Source: SAR116 cluster bacterium (lineage in GTDB: Bacteria; Pseudomonadota; Alphaproteobacteria; Puniceispirillales; Puniceispirillaceae). From it: 64,000 nucleotides of DNA. This document shows, one piece after another, positions 45,683 to 54,797 of the stretch. A model generated the notes under the pieces. It was given only the letters and a program-made list of their open reading frames with translations. It searched no databases and was not told the DNA's origin. Every line of letters starts with the position of its first letter. Position 1 is the first letter of the stretch. The position numbers were made by a program, and so were the translations under genes. The stretch spans positions 92,323 through 156,322 of the forward strand of contig SHBD01000002.1 of NCBI GenBank assembly GCA_004212735.1. The letters run 5' to 3'.

Positions 45683-46942
45683 ATGAAAATTCTTCTGGTA
45701 GGTAGCGGTGGGCGTGAGCATGCGCTTGCCTGGTCAATCTCAGCTTCCGCGCTTGTTGAGGAGTTGGTAATCGCGCCGGGAAGTGACGCCATGGCTGATC
45801 TTGGCAAATGCGTGCCGGTAGCCGCAGATGACGTCGAGGGGTTGACGGAACTGGCCGTCAATCTGGCCGCAGATCTGGTCGTCATAGGGCCAGAAGTGCC
45901 GCTTGTCCTTGGTCTTGCTGACAGTCTGGCAGACAACAACATTGCCGCTTTTGGCCCCTCGCGGGTCGCAGCCCAGTTGGAGGGATCAAAAGCTTTCGCC
46001 CGCGAGGTGTGCCAGAGGCACAATATCCCCCAGCCCGCCTTCGCTGTTGTCCGTAATGAAGATGAAGCGAGGCAAAAGATCGACACCATGGGAGAAGGCT
46101 GTGTTGTCAAGGCCGACGGGCTTGCGGCTGGCAAGGGTGTCGTTGTCTGCGATACAGCAGAAGACGCAAAGAAGGCCGCAGCTGAAATGCTTGGCGGACG
46201 ATTTGGCGCCGCCAGCCAACAGGTGCTGATCGAGGAACGCATGGTCGGGCCTGAGGCTTCACTTTTTGCGCTTGTCGACGGGGCCGACTGCCTGTTCATG
46301 GCCAGCGCACAAGACCATAAACGCGCGTTTGATCAGGACCAGGGCCCAAACACCGGTGGCATGGGTGCGATTTCTCCTGCACCCCGCCTTGATGATGCGT
46401 TGCGTGATCAGGTCATGACAGAAATTGTTGAGCCACTGGCGCGCGGCATGGCCGATGAGGGAACGCCCTATCGCGGGGTAATCTATGTCGGCTTGATGCT
46501 GACCACGACAGGACCAAAAGTCGTTGAGTTCAACTGTCGTTTTGGTGACCCGGAGGCCCAGGTCATTCTGCCACGATTGAAAACTGATCTGGTCACGGCA
46601 ATGCTGGCCGTCGTTGAGGGAGGTCTTGGCCATTTCTCAATGCGGTGGGACGAGCGAGGCGCCGTAACGGTAGTGATGGCTGCCAAAGGCTATCCCGGTC
46701 CCTACTCCAAGGGCAGTGAGATTCGCGGCTTGAAAGAGGCTGCCCGGCACAAGGACACACTGATTTTTCATGCGGGCACAATGATCGACAGGGATGACAA
46801 TGTGCTGGCAAATGGGGGACGGGTGTTGGCTGTCACCGGATTGGGGGGCGACGGTGCCTCAGCCCGCCAGACTGCCTATGACGCTATTGGCTGTATTGAC
46901 TGGCCCGATGGTTTCTTCCGGACGGATATTGCCAAAGGCTAA
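45683..46942 (+). CDS. purD: Phosphoribosylamine-glycine ligase
   Basis: Second step of purine synthesis, an ATP-grasp enzyme. The 419 residues show MKILLVGSGGREHALAW, VIGPEVPLVLGLAD, KADGLAAGKGVVVC, QDHKRAFDQDQGPNTGGMGA and FNCRFGDPEAQVILPRL. CAGGA lies 6 nt before the ATG. It is divergent from xseA, with a 73-bp spacer. Its last bases overlap the convergent tadA stop by 4 bp. Confidence 0.97.
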   Translation: MKILLVGSGGREHALAWSISASALVEELVIAPGSDAMADLGKCVPVAADDVEGLTELAVNLAADLVVIGPEVPLVLGLADSLADNNIAAFGPSRVAAQLEGSKAFAREVCQRHNIPQPAFAVVRNEDEARQKIDTMGEGCVVKADGLAAGKGVVVCDTAEDAKKAAAEMLGGRFGAASQQVLIEERMVGPEASLFALVDGADCLFMASAQDHKRAFDQDQGPNTGGMGAISPAPRLDDALRDQVMTEIVEPLARGMADEGTPYRGVIYVGLMLTTTGPKVVEFNCRFGDPEAQVILPRLKTDLVTAMLAVVEGGLGHFSMRWDERGAVTVVMAAKGYPGPYSKGSEIRGLKEAARHKDTLIFHAGTMIDRDDNVLANGGRVLAVTGLGGDGASARQTAYDAIGCIDWPDGFFRTDIAKG

Positions 46943-47400
46943 CGCCTATTCTGAAAGAAAATACGCAGCAGATCGGCAGCAGCAGCGGCAGACAGCCCAC
47001 CATAGATTTCCGGTCGATGATGGCAGCTGGGCTGATCAAAAAATCGAACGCCCGACTCAACCGCTCCAGCCTTTTGATCAAACGCACCAAAATAAAGACG
47101 GCGCAATCGCGCATGGGCAATCGCCCCCGCGCACATGGTGCACGGCTCCAGCGTCACCCAGAGATCGCAATCATCAAGACGGGATGTTTTCCGCACCCAC
47201 ATTGCCTCACGAATGGCGAGCATTTCCGCGTGATGGAGAGCGTTATCGTCGCGCATCATCCGGTTTTCGGCCATGGCAATCACCTTGCCATCAGACAGAG
47301 TGACGGCCGCCGCAACCGGCACCTCGCCGGCGTCGGCCGCCGCTTTTGCATGCGCCAGCAAAACGGGCATCATCCCATCAGCTTTGGTTGCCTGCTCCAA
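46939..47400 (-). CDS. tadA: tRNA-specific adenosine deaminase
   Basis: Converts A34 to inosine in tRNA-Arg. The 153 residues have the zinc cytidine-deaminase motifs HAEMLAIREAM (HxE) and LEPCTMCAGAIAHAR (PCxxC). MRDDNALHHAEM and GAVESGVRFFDQP support TadA over other deaminases. The ATG at 47400 or 47373 could be the start. It is divergent from the pseudouridine synthase gene. Confidence 0.95.
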   Translation of the reverse strand: MEQATKADGMMPVLLAHAKAAADAGEVPVAAAVTLSDGKVIAMAENRMMRDDNALHHAEMLAIREAMWVRKTSRLDDCDLWVTLEPCTMCAGAIAHARLRRLYFGAFDQKAGAVESGVRFFDQPSCHHRPEIYGGLSAAAAADLLRIFFQNRR

Positions 47401-47518
47401 TTTTTTGTCCCCGCCATTGTCACCACCAAAGAGCGTTGCCCTGTTTGGTGCCTGCCTTACTTCTATAGACAGACGATTGGAATTTGCAAAGCCACGTGAT
47501 TGCGATTACACCAGCGGC

Positions 47519-48436
47519 ATGTCAAAGGATCAGAATTTTTCATTGGATAAATCAGCGCCCAGTGAACGTATCGCCAAACGCATCGCAAGGGCTGGACTCT
47601 GTTCACGCCGCGAGGCTGAAGCACGGATTGCCGACGGCCGTGTCAGTGTCAATGGCAAAACCATCACCAGCCCGGCTTTGAATGTGAGTTGGGGTGACAG
47701 GATCATCGTTGATGGCAAACCGCTGCCTGCGCGCGAACCCGCCAAGCTGTGGCGTTACTACAAGCCGCGCGGCCTTGTGGTTAGCGCCCGCGATGAAAAG
47801 AACAGGGAAACCATTTTTGACAGGCTGCCCTCAAATCTGCCGCGCCTGATCAGTATCGGTCGTTTGGACATGGACTCCGAGGGCCTGCTCCTGCTGACTA
47901 ATGATGGCGATCTGGCACGGCATCTGGAATTGCCAGCGACGGGCTGGAGCCGCAAATACCGGGTTCGGGTTCAGGGGCAAATTGACGAGGCCAGCCTTAC
48001 TCCGCTGGCCGATGGTGTCACCATTGACGGTGTACGGTATGGCAGTGTCATCGCCACTCTCGACCGGCAAATGCCGAGCAATGCCTGGCTAACCATTGCC
48101 ATACGCGAGGGCAAAAACCGTGAGGTCAGGCGAATCATGGAATATCTTGGTCACAGGGTTGGACGGTTGATCCGTGTTTCCTACGGACCCTTTCAACTTG
48201 GCGATCTCTTGGAAGGCGGCATCGAGCCGGTCAAAGCACGAGTGCTGGCTGATCAGCTGGGCACTTCTGGCGGTGAACCAGACAGCGCCAATGATGCCAA
48301 GCCAAAGCTGAGGGCCAAATCCAAACCAAAAGGCCGCAGGGACGGCGCTGGCAGACCAGCAGTAAAAAGAGGGCAGAATGCGGATCATCGGGGGCCGTCA
48401 TCGCGGCGCAAAACTGGCGGACCTCGCCGGAAATAA
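47519..48436 (+). CDS. RsuA/RluB-family pseudouridine synthase
   Basis: Modifies uridine in rRNA, probably 23S in the RluB manner. From the ATG at 47519 it has 305 residues: an S4 domain (RIARAGLCSRREAEARIADGRVSVN), a catalytic domain with GRLDMDSEGLLLLTNDGD (catalytic Asp) and REGKNREVRRIMEYLG, and a basic Lys/Arg/Pro-rich tail. The frame is open back to 47273, antisense to tadA, and that part is not used. The last 59 bp overlap rsmD, and the tail is written in that shared DNA. Confidence 0.92.
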   Translation: MSKDQNFSLDKSAPSERIAKRIARAGLCSRREAEARIADGRVSVNGKTITSPALNVSWGDRIIVDGKPLPAREPAKLWRYYKPRGLVVSARDEKNRETIFDRLPSNLPRLISIGRLDMDSEGLLLLTNDGDLARHLELPATGWSRKYRVRVQGQIDEASLTPLADGVTIDGVRYGSVIATLDRQMPSNAWLTIAIREGKNREVRRIMEYLGHRVGRLIRVSYGPFQLGDLLEGGIEPVKARVLADQLGTSGGEPDSANDAKPKLRAKSKPKGRRDGAGRPAVKRGQNADHRGPSSRRKTGGPRRK

Positions 48437-48944
48437 GACACGACCGACCGCTGATCGTGTCCGCGAGTCGATCTTTAATATTCTTGCCGGTGGGCGCTAT
48501 GGATCGCCTCTGATAAGCGGCATTGTGCTTGATCTGTTTGCCGGGACCGGGGCTATCGGGTTAGAGGCGCTGTCACGCGGTGCTGCCAAAGCCCATTTTG
48601 TCGAAAATGACTCTGCCGCTCTGGCTGTTCTGAGAGAAAATGTTAACAAATTGCAGCGCATGGATGACTGCAAGGTTATCGCAGGCGATGCTACCCGGCT
48701 GGTGAACTGGCGGGGGGATCCTGTCAATCTCGTTTTCGCCGATGCCCCCTATGGCACTGGCGAGGGGTTGCGGGCTGTCGCCAACTTGCACACAATCGGC
48801 GCCCTGTGCTCTGAGAGTGTGGTGGTGATCGAAACGGGCCGACAGGAAGAGCACGACCCGGACATCCTTGCCAAAACCACCCTCAAACCTGTTGAATGCC
48901 GACATTACGGTAAGGCGGCGGTCCATTTTCTGACGACAGGATAG
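48378..48944 (+). CDS. rsmD: 16S rRNA m2G966 methyltransferase
   Basis: Rossmann-fold methyltransferase acting on G966. The 188 residues show MRIIGGRHRGAKL at the start, TRPTADRVRESIFNIL, VLDLFAGTGAIGLEALSRGA (SAM loop) and FADAPYGTG in place of DPPY. The canonical start lies inside the 3' end of the pseudouridine synthase gene. It is convergent with mutL, with 6 bp between stops. Confidence 0.96.
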   Translation: MRIIGGRHRGAKLADLAGNKTRPTADRVRESIFNILAGGRYGSPLISGIVLDLFAGTGAIGLEALSRGAAKAHFVENDSAALAVLRENVNKLQRMDDCKVIAGDATRLVNWRGDPVNLVFADAPYGTGEGLRAVANLHTIGALCSESVVVIETGRQEEHDPDILAKTTLKPVECRHYGKAAVHFLTTG

Positions 48945-48950
48945 AGCTTG

Positions 48951-50822
48951 TCACCTGCGGCCAAACAAATGTTCGATATCCGCAAGCGAGAGCCTGACCC
49001 ATGTGGGACGGCCATGATTACACTGGCCTGACCGGGGAGTGACCTCCATCTCCCGCAAAAGCGCGTTCATCTCATCCGCATTCAGCACCCGTCCGGCACG
49101 AACCGACCCATGGCATGAAAGCGTTGCCAATACATGATTCAACTGATCCTCAAGGCTGGTGCTACCGCCAAGCTCTACAAGTTCCTCAGCGATATCAATG
49201 ACCAATTGTTTGGCATCGGGATTGCCAAGCAGTGCCGGAATGGCTCTTACAATGACCGCGCCCTCGCCAAATCCCTCTATCTCCAGCCCAAGGCGGGCAA
49301 GCGTCTCGCCCATCTCCAGCAGGGCATGCCGCCGATCATCACCCAATTCGACAATTTCCGGTAGCAGCAGGGTTTGCGCGCTGACACTAGTGTCTGCAAG
49401 AGCGGTTTTCATCTGTTCCATGACAAGCCGTTCATGGGCAGCATGTTGATCAATAATTGTCAGGCCGTCTTCTGTTTCCGCCACGATATAGGTCTTATGA
49501 AGCTGTGCCTTGGCCGCACCAAGGAGTGTTCCGCGGGCCGCCGCCATCGCACTTTCGTCAGCCGCCATTTGATCAGGTCCAGCAGGACGGGCAGCAAAAG
49601 GTGCGTCACCCATGAGATGCGAGTCCTGCGACACTGGAGCCTGCCAGCCTTCAGCTGCCTGTCGCTGCGATGCCGACAGCAAAAAATCATAGGGTGGGCG
49701 TGATGGAGGTGCCGAAAAATGTGCCGGGCCAGAACGAGACGCCCCGCCCGAAAAACGGGCAAGTGCAGCTGTTCCACCTTCCGATGTCGCCCGGATACCA
49801 TCGGCTGCTAGCCGCGCACCGATCGCACCAACAAGAAGAGAGCGCACGCCAGCGGCATCGCGGAAGCGAACCTCGGCTTTGGCAGGGTGGACATTCACAT
49901 CAAGATCATCCGCCGGCACCGTGAGGAACAATGCCGCCATCGGATGACGGCCACGCCGCAACGTGTCACCATAACCAGCCCGAATGGCACCCAGCAGCGA
50001 GCGGTCATGGATGGGCCTGTTATTGACAAAAAGATAAATCTGCGCCGGGGTTGGTCTATTCATTGTTGGCAAGCCAATCATCCCCTCCAGCCTGATCTGA
50101 TTGCGCTCTGCGTCAATGGGGGCTGCCTCGTCAGCAAAGGCCCGGCCGATTATTGCCGCAAGGCGATGCTGGCGAGCCGCATTTTCAGGAGACTGATTAT
50201 CGTCATCAATCAATGGTGCGCTAGCGCTCACATCAATGAGGGTACGGCCATCATTGGCCAACTGGAAGGCAACAGTGGGCCAAGCCATGGCAAGTCGCCT
50301 TACAACATCGACACATTGTCCCTGCTCGGTGCGGTCAGTCTTCAAAAATTTGAGGCGCGCGGGAACCGATTTGAACAATTGTGTTACCGAAATCAAACTG
50401 CCCGTCTGCAATGCAGCGGGTTCTGGTTCCGTGACCCTGCCACCATTGACCTCAAGACACCAGGCGTGCGGCATGCCTGCCATTACCGAGGTTAGTTTCA
50501 GATGCGACACTGACCCAATCGATGGTAGGGCTTCCCCACGAAAACCAAGCGATCCAATGTGATTGAGATTGTCATCCGGGAGCTTTGAGGTGGCATGACG
50601 CTGTATGGCAAGCAGCATATCATCGGGGGTCATCCCATGGCCGTCATCGGCGACAGTCAATTCGTCAATGCCGCCACGACGCAGGGTGATGCTGATCTTG
50701 CCAGCACCGGCGTCGAGCGCGTTTTCGATCACTTCCCGAAGGGCGCTTGCCGGCCGTTCAATCACCTCACCAGCGGCAATCTGGTTAACAAGTCCGTCCG
50801 GAAGTTGCCGGATCACGGCCAT
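48951..50822 (-). CDS. mutL: DNA mismatch repair protein MutL, endonuclease type
   Basis: GHKL ATPase with a C-terminal dimerisation domain. The 623 residues show VNQIAAGEVIERPASALRE, ENALDAGA, DDGHGM and SLGFRGEALPSI in the N-terminal half. The C-terminal half contains DQHAAHERLVMEQ, matching the DQHA-x2-E-x4-E endonuclease motif, and CNHGRPTW near the end (usually CPHGRP). It therefore probably nicks DNA itself, as in organisms lacking MutH. It is the last gene of the ribF-ileS-lspA-DUF3035-mutL run. Confidence 0.96.
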   Translation of the reverse strand: MAVIRQLPDGLVNQIAAGEVIERPASALREVIENALDAGAGKISITLRRGGIDELTVADDGHGMTPDDMLLAIQRHATSKLPDDNLNHIGSLGFRGEALPSIGSVSHLKLTSVMAGMPHAWCLEVNGGRVTEPEPAALQTGSLISVTQLFKSVPARLKFLKTDRTEQGQCVDVVRRLAMAWPTVAFQLANDGRTLIDVSASAPLIDDDNQSPENAARQHRLAAIIGRAFADEAAPIDAERNQIRLEGMIGLPTMNRPTPAQIYLFVNNRPIHDRSLLGAIRAGYGDTLRRGRHPMAALFLTVPADDLDVNVHPAKAEVRFRDAAGVRSLLVGAIGARLAADGIRATSEGGTAALARFSGGASRSGPAHFSAPPSRPPYDFLLSASQRQAAEGWQAPVSQDSHLMGDAPFAARPAGPDQMAADESAMAAARGTLLGAAKAQLHKTYIVAETEDGLTIIDQHAAHERLVMEQMKTALADTSVSAQTLLLPEIVELGDDRRHALLEMGETLARLGLEIEGFGEGAVIVRAIPALLGNPDAKQLVIDIAEELVELGGSTSLEDQLNHVLATLSCHGSVRAGRVLNADEMNALLREMEVTPRSGQCNHGRPTWVRLSLADIEHLFGRR

Positions 50823-50832
50823 TGTAACCTCT

Positions 50833-51378
50833 TCATTTAATGATTACGGTCTCACCACTGGCTTCATCGGTGGCAAGGATTTCACCATCGGTGGGAAGCA
50901 ATCCCTCACGCAGATTCCTGCGAAGGCGCTGGTCCTCTGCAACCTTGTCCAAGATCGGGCCTATATCGGGCAGGCCACCAAATACAATTTGTGCGGGCAC
51001 CCGCCGCTCGAGCTGAATGCCAAAGGTTTCCTCGTCCACCCGCTCACGGATATTTTCGGGAACCGACTTAAAGTCGAAGAGGGCGTCATAACCCGTTGCC
51101 TTTACGTCTTCTGAGCCAAGTGACTTGCCGGCAAGCGTGAGCGAATCCTGCGCAGCGGTCTCTTCCTCCTCGCGGATATCATCGGGCGTGTTGGCGAAGC
51201 CAGGTGGCAGCGAGAGCGGTGGGCGAACAACAACCTCAAATTCGTCCGGCGAAGATTTAGTTGAACCGATTGCCCGCTGAAAATCGGAACAGGCTGCGAT
51301 GCCGGACGCGATCACAGCCAGCATGATTAGCTGCGACACTCGCGACATCGGCGTCTGATTGGTTTCGCTAGACTTCAT
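50833..51378 (-). CDS. DUF3035 lipoprotein (BamF-like)
   Basis: From the ATG at 51378 (ATGA overlap with the lspA stop) it has 181 residues. The signal peptide ends in the lipobox IAAC (SQLIMLAVIASGIAACSDF). The mature part has FEVVVRPPLSLPPGFANTP, the hallmark of the DUF3035 family. Family members were reported as an extra BAM-complex lipoprotein (BamF) in Caulobacter. It is adjacent to lspA, the enzyme that processes such lipoproteins. Confidence 0.88.
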   Translation of the reverse strand: MKSSETNQTPMSRVSQLIMLAVIASGIAACSDFQRAIGSTKSSPDEFEVVVRPPLSLPPGFANTPDDIREEEETAAQDSLTLAGKSLGSEDVKATGYDALFDFKSVPENIRERVDEETFGIQLERRVPAQIVFGGLPDIGPILDKVAEDQRLRRNLREGLLPTDGEILATDEASGETVIIK

Positions 51379-51902
51379 TCCTGACCGGTCTCCTGTCCAA
51401 AGAAAATCGAATATGCCCACAAGGCCGCTCCAACCGTTATTGCCGCATCGGCGACATTGAAGGCAGGCCAGTGCCATGTTTGGACGTAGACGTCTATAAA
51501 ATCAACAACTTTACCAAAACGCAACCTATCTATCGCATTTCCGATCGCCCCACCCGAGATCAAGCCGGCAGCAATCTGCTGCACATGGTCAAGGCGGCTG
51601 GCCTGCCAAAAAAACCACCCGACCACGGCAAAGGCAAGCAGTGTCAGTCCCCCACGAACAGCTTGCCCACCATCGGCGAGCATGCCAAAGCTGATTCCTG
51701 GATTCCACACAGGAACAAAATTGAGGAAGGGCATTACTGGATGCACCCGAGGGGCCGCAAAAATCCAATTAAGCATGAATTGCTTTGATGCCTGATCGAG
51801 AATCAGAATACAGATCAGCAAAATTCCAACACGCTGCGCCGCAGGACCGGTCAAGCGGGCGCCAAGGCTGGGATGGTCTGTGTGCCGATCCTCAGATTTC
51901 AT
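51375..51902 (-). CDS. lspA: Lipoprotein signal peptidase (signal peptidase II)
   Basis: Membrane aspartyl protease that cuts prolipoprotein signals. The 175 residues have four hydrophobic helices. The catalytic aspartates are in GGAIGNAIDRLRFGKVVDFID and FNVADAAITVG. NFVPVWNPGISFG is also typical. It overlaps ileS by 4 bp upstream and the DUF3035 gene downstream. Confidence 0.96.
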   Translation of the reverse strand: MKSEDRHTDHPSLGARLTGPAAQRVGILLICILILDQASKQFMLNWIFAAPRVHPVMPFLNFVPVWNPGISFGMLADGGQAVRGGLTLLAFAVVGWFFWQASRLDHVQQIAAGLISGGAIGNAIDRLRFGKVVDFIDVYVQTWHWPAFNVADAAITVGAALWAYSIFFGQETGQE

Positions 51903-54694
51903 CGCACCGCCGCAACAACAGTCTCACAGCGCTTGCAGATGTCACCCTCCGATGTAACCTCTGGTGTGACCCGCCAGCAACGGGCGCATTTTTCGCCCTC
52001 CGCCGTGGCAAAGACAATGGCAACATCGGTGATGCTGTCTAGTCTGAACGCATTATCAGGTGCCGGATCAGTGGCAATCACTGCATCTGAAGTAATGAAC
52101 AGGGACGCAGCGTCAAGATCATCAAACAATGCCTTTATTTCGGGGCTGACATGTACAATCGGCGCTGCCTGGAGCGATGCGCCAATCTTCCCGTCATTCC
52201 GGACGTTTTCAAGGGCGCTCATCACAACCTGACGAACCCGCCGGATCCCCTCCCAACGCACAGCGACACCGCTGTTTGCCCAATTCGATGGTATCGGGTC
52301 ATAGCTTCGCAAATGCACCGAGTTTTCCGGGTCATCAACCCAGTTCTGCCATGCCTCCTCTGCGGTAAAACACAGAATTGGTGCAAGCCAAGCCGTCAGC
52401 CGTTCAAACAGCTCCTTCATCACGGTTCGACAGGCGCGGCGCTCAACCGAGTCAAGCGCATCACAATAGAGCCTGTCCTTGCGTATCTCGAAGTAAAAGG
52501 CCGATAGATCACTGTTACAAAGAGTGTGCAGTTCGGTGAAGATGCCGTGAAAATCATACTCGTCTGTCATCGCGCGGATTTTCACGTCGAGTTCAGCAAG
52601 CCGGTTCAACACCCATTTTTCCAATTCGGGCATGGCGTCATAATCAACAGCCTCATCATCCGAATATCCGTCGAGTGCACCCAATAGATAGCGAAGCGTG
52701 TTGCGAAACCGACGGTAATTATCAGTCATACGCTTGATAATTTCAGGCCCTATTCGCAGATCGCTGTAATAGTCAGAACTGACAACCCACAGGCGCAGAA
52801 TATCGGCGCCATTCTGGTCCATGATCGCTTGCGGCGTCACCACATTTCCAAGCGACTTGGACATTTTTCGACCCTGCTCATCGAGCACGAAACCGTGAGT
52901 CAACACGCCCTCATAGGGCGCCCTACCCCGGGTTGCACAGGATTGCAGAAGCGAGGAATGAAACCAGCCGCGATGCTGGTCAGAGCCTTCAAGATACAGG
53001 TTTGCAGGGCTGGAGAGATCATCGCGGTCTTCCAGAACAAAGGCGTGCGTTGACCCTGAATCGAACCACACATCGAGAATGTCAGTGACCTTTTCATAGT
53101 CGTCTGCATCATAATCCGGGCCAAGGAAACGGCTTGCGTCGGACGCAAACCAGCAGTCGGCACCCTCTTCGCGCATCACGGCAACAACACGGTCAATTAC
53201 CGCCTGATCTCGAAGCGGCTCGCCCGTTTCCTTGTTAACGAAAACGGTGATCGGCACACCCCACGCCCGCTGACGTGAGAGACACCAATCCGGGCGCTGA
53301 GCAATCATTGAGGTAAGCCGGTTCTGGCCAGCTGGTGGGTAGAAAGCAGTCTTGCCCAACTCAGACACAGCCGTGTCGCGCAACCCGTGCGACTCCATCG
53401 AAACAAACCATTGCGATGTGTTGCGGTAAACCAGCGGCGCTTTTGAACGCCATGAATGCGGATAGGAATGGACCAACTTTCCAATGCCGATCACACCACC
53501 CAATTCAGCCATCATTTCTGCAATTTTCAGATTGTCGCGCAAAACATGCATACCGGCAAAGAGCGGCAGATGTTCCATGATCTTGCCATCTTCGGCCACC
53601 GTGTCCGGTACCGTCACACCGTGTGCCAGATGGGCCAGTTCATAATCCTCGACACCATGACCCGGCGCAATATGGACAAAGCCTGTCCCCTGTTCCGTGG
53701 TGACATAATCAGCGTGAAACAGAGGAACGTCGTGATCATAGCCATGTTCGGCCAGCGGGTGCGCGGCAACGGTGCCAACGCAATCAGCACCAGACACGCG
53801 ATGAAGGACAGTATGCTTGGCAACGCCAGTCGCAGCGCAGACTTCTTCCAACAAAGCCTCTGCCAGAGCAATCACATCGCCAACAATTGCATGTGACCCC
53901 TCATCAATTTCATCAATCCGGACAACCGCGTAATCAATACCGTTACCGCAGGCGAGCGCACGGTTGCCCGGCATTGTCCAGGGTGTTGTTGTCCAGATGA
54001 CAATGCTGGCATCGGCGAGCGCCGGATGACTTGGTTGGCGAACAGGAAACCGCGCATAAATCGTTGTAGAGGTGTGATCCTCATATTCAATCTCTGCCTC
54101 GGCAAGAGCTGTCTTTTCAACCGGCGACCACATCACCGGCTTTGCACCACGATAGAGGCTGCCATCCATCAGGATCTTGCCAAGCTCAGCAGCGATTGTC
54201 GCTTCGGCATCATAGGCCATGGTGGTGTAGGGGTTGTGCCAATCGCCAAGAACGCCAAGCCTCTGGAACTCCTCAGACTGGACATCCAGCCAATGCGCCG
54301 CAAAATCCCGACATTCCTGCCGAAACTCAGAGACTGGAACCTGATCCTTGTCTTTACCTTTTTTGCGATATTGCTCTTCGATCTTCCATTCGATTGGCAG
54401 ACCATGGCAATCCCATCCCGGCACATAATTGGCATTCTTGCCGAGCATGGATTGCGACCGGTTGATGACATCCTTTAAAATTTTGTTCAGCGCGTGGCCG
54501 ATGTGAAGCTGTCCATTCGCATAGGGTGGTCCGTCATGCAGAATGAACGATTCGCAACCCTGCCGCGCCGCGCGAAGGCGGGCGTAAATATCGATATCTC
54601 TCCATTTCTGCACAATTTCAGGCTCGCGCTTTGGCAGGCCAGCCCGCATTGGAAACTCGGTTCGTGGCAGAAAAACAGTATCTTTGTAATTCAT
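51899..54694 (-). CDS. ileS: Isoleucyl-tRNA synthetase
   Basis: Class I synthetase, 931 residues, bacterial type. It has HIGH in GQLHIGHALNK (about 67), KMSKS in GRKMSKSLGNVV (about 615), an editing domain between (TTPWTMPGNRALA), and a C-terminal zinc finger with CARCWR and CKRCE. MNYKDTVFLPRTEFPMRAG is a classic start. It lies downstream of ribF, and its stop overlaps the lspA ATG. Confidence 0.98.
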   Translation of the reverse strand: MNYKDTVFLPRTEFPMRAGLPKREPEIVQKWRDIDIYARLRAARQGCESFILHDGPPYANGQLHIGHALNKILKDVINRSQSMLGKNANYVPGWDCHGLPIEWKIEEQYRKKGKDKDQVPVSEFRQECRDFAAHWLDVQSEEFQRLGVLGDWHNPYTTMAYDAEATIAAELGKILMDGSLYRGAKPVMWSPVEKTALAEAEIEYEDHTSTTIYARFPVRQPSHPALADASIVIWTTTPWTMPGNRALACGNGIDYAVVRIDEIDEGSHAIVGDVIALAEALLEEVCAATGVAKHTVLHRVSGADCVGTVAAHPLAEHGYDHDVPLFHADYVTTEQGTGFVHIAPGHGVEDYELAHLAHGVTVPDTVAEDGKIMEHLPLFAGMHVLRDNLKIAEMMAELGGVIGIGKLVHSYPHSWRSKAPLVYRNTSQWFVSMESHGLRDTAVSELGKTAFYPPAGQNRLTSMIAQRPDWCLSRQRAWGVPITVFVNKETGEPLRDQAVIDRVVAVMREEGADCWFASDASRFLGPDYDADDYEKVTDILDVWFDSGSTHAFVLEDRDDLSSPANLYLEGSDQHRGWFHSSLLQSCATRGRAPYEGVLTHGFVLDEQGRKMSKSLGNVVTPQAIMDQNGADILRLWVVSSDYYSDLRIGPEIIKRMTDNYRRFRNTLRYLLGALDGYSDDEAVDYDAMPELEKWVLNRLAELDVKIRAMTDEYDFHGIFTELHTLCNSDLSAFYFEIRKDRLYCDALDSVERRACRTVMKELFERLTAWLAPILCFTAEEAWQNWVDDPENSVHLRSYDPIPSNWANSGVAVRWEGIRRVRQVVMSALENVRNDGKIGASLQAAPIVHVSPEIKALFDDLDAASLFITSDAVIATDPAPDNAFRLDSITDVAIVFATAEGEKCARCWRVTPEVTSEGDICKRCETVVAAVR

Positions 54695-54797
54695 TGCAAG
54701 AGGTCTTTCAGATGTTCACCGCACCTGACGGTGGGTTCGGTTTTTCACCTTTGGGGTTCAATCTAGTTTAAGCAATTTACAGTGCATTGAGGCACAT

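Noticed and set aside
45610..46299. Long N-terminal extension of the xseA frame
   Set aside because: It lies antisense to purD, is serine/threonine-rich shadow sequence and is not part of the ExoVII family; MKDQ at 45609 gives a normal-length protein.
47273..47518. Extension of the pseudouridine synthase frame into tadA
   Set aside because: Antisense to tadA; the S4 domain begins right after the ATG at 47519.
54695..54797. T-box or other riboswitch upstream of ileS
   Set aside because: Only a short CACCG/CGGTG stem is present; no specifier loop or T-box consensus, and ileS is in the ribF operon.
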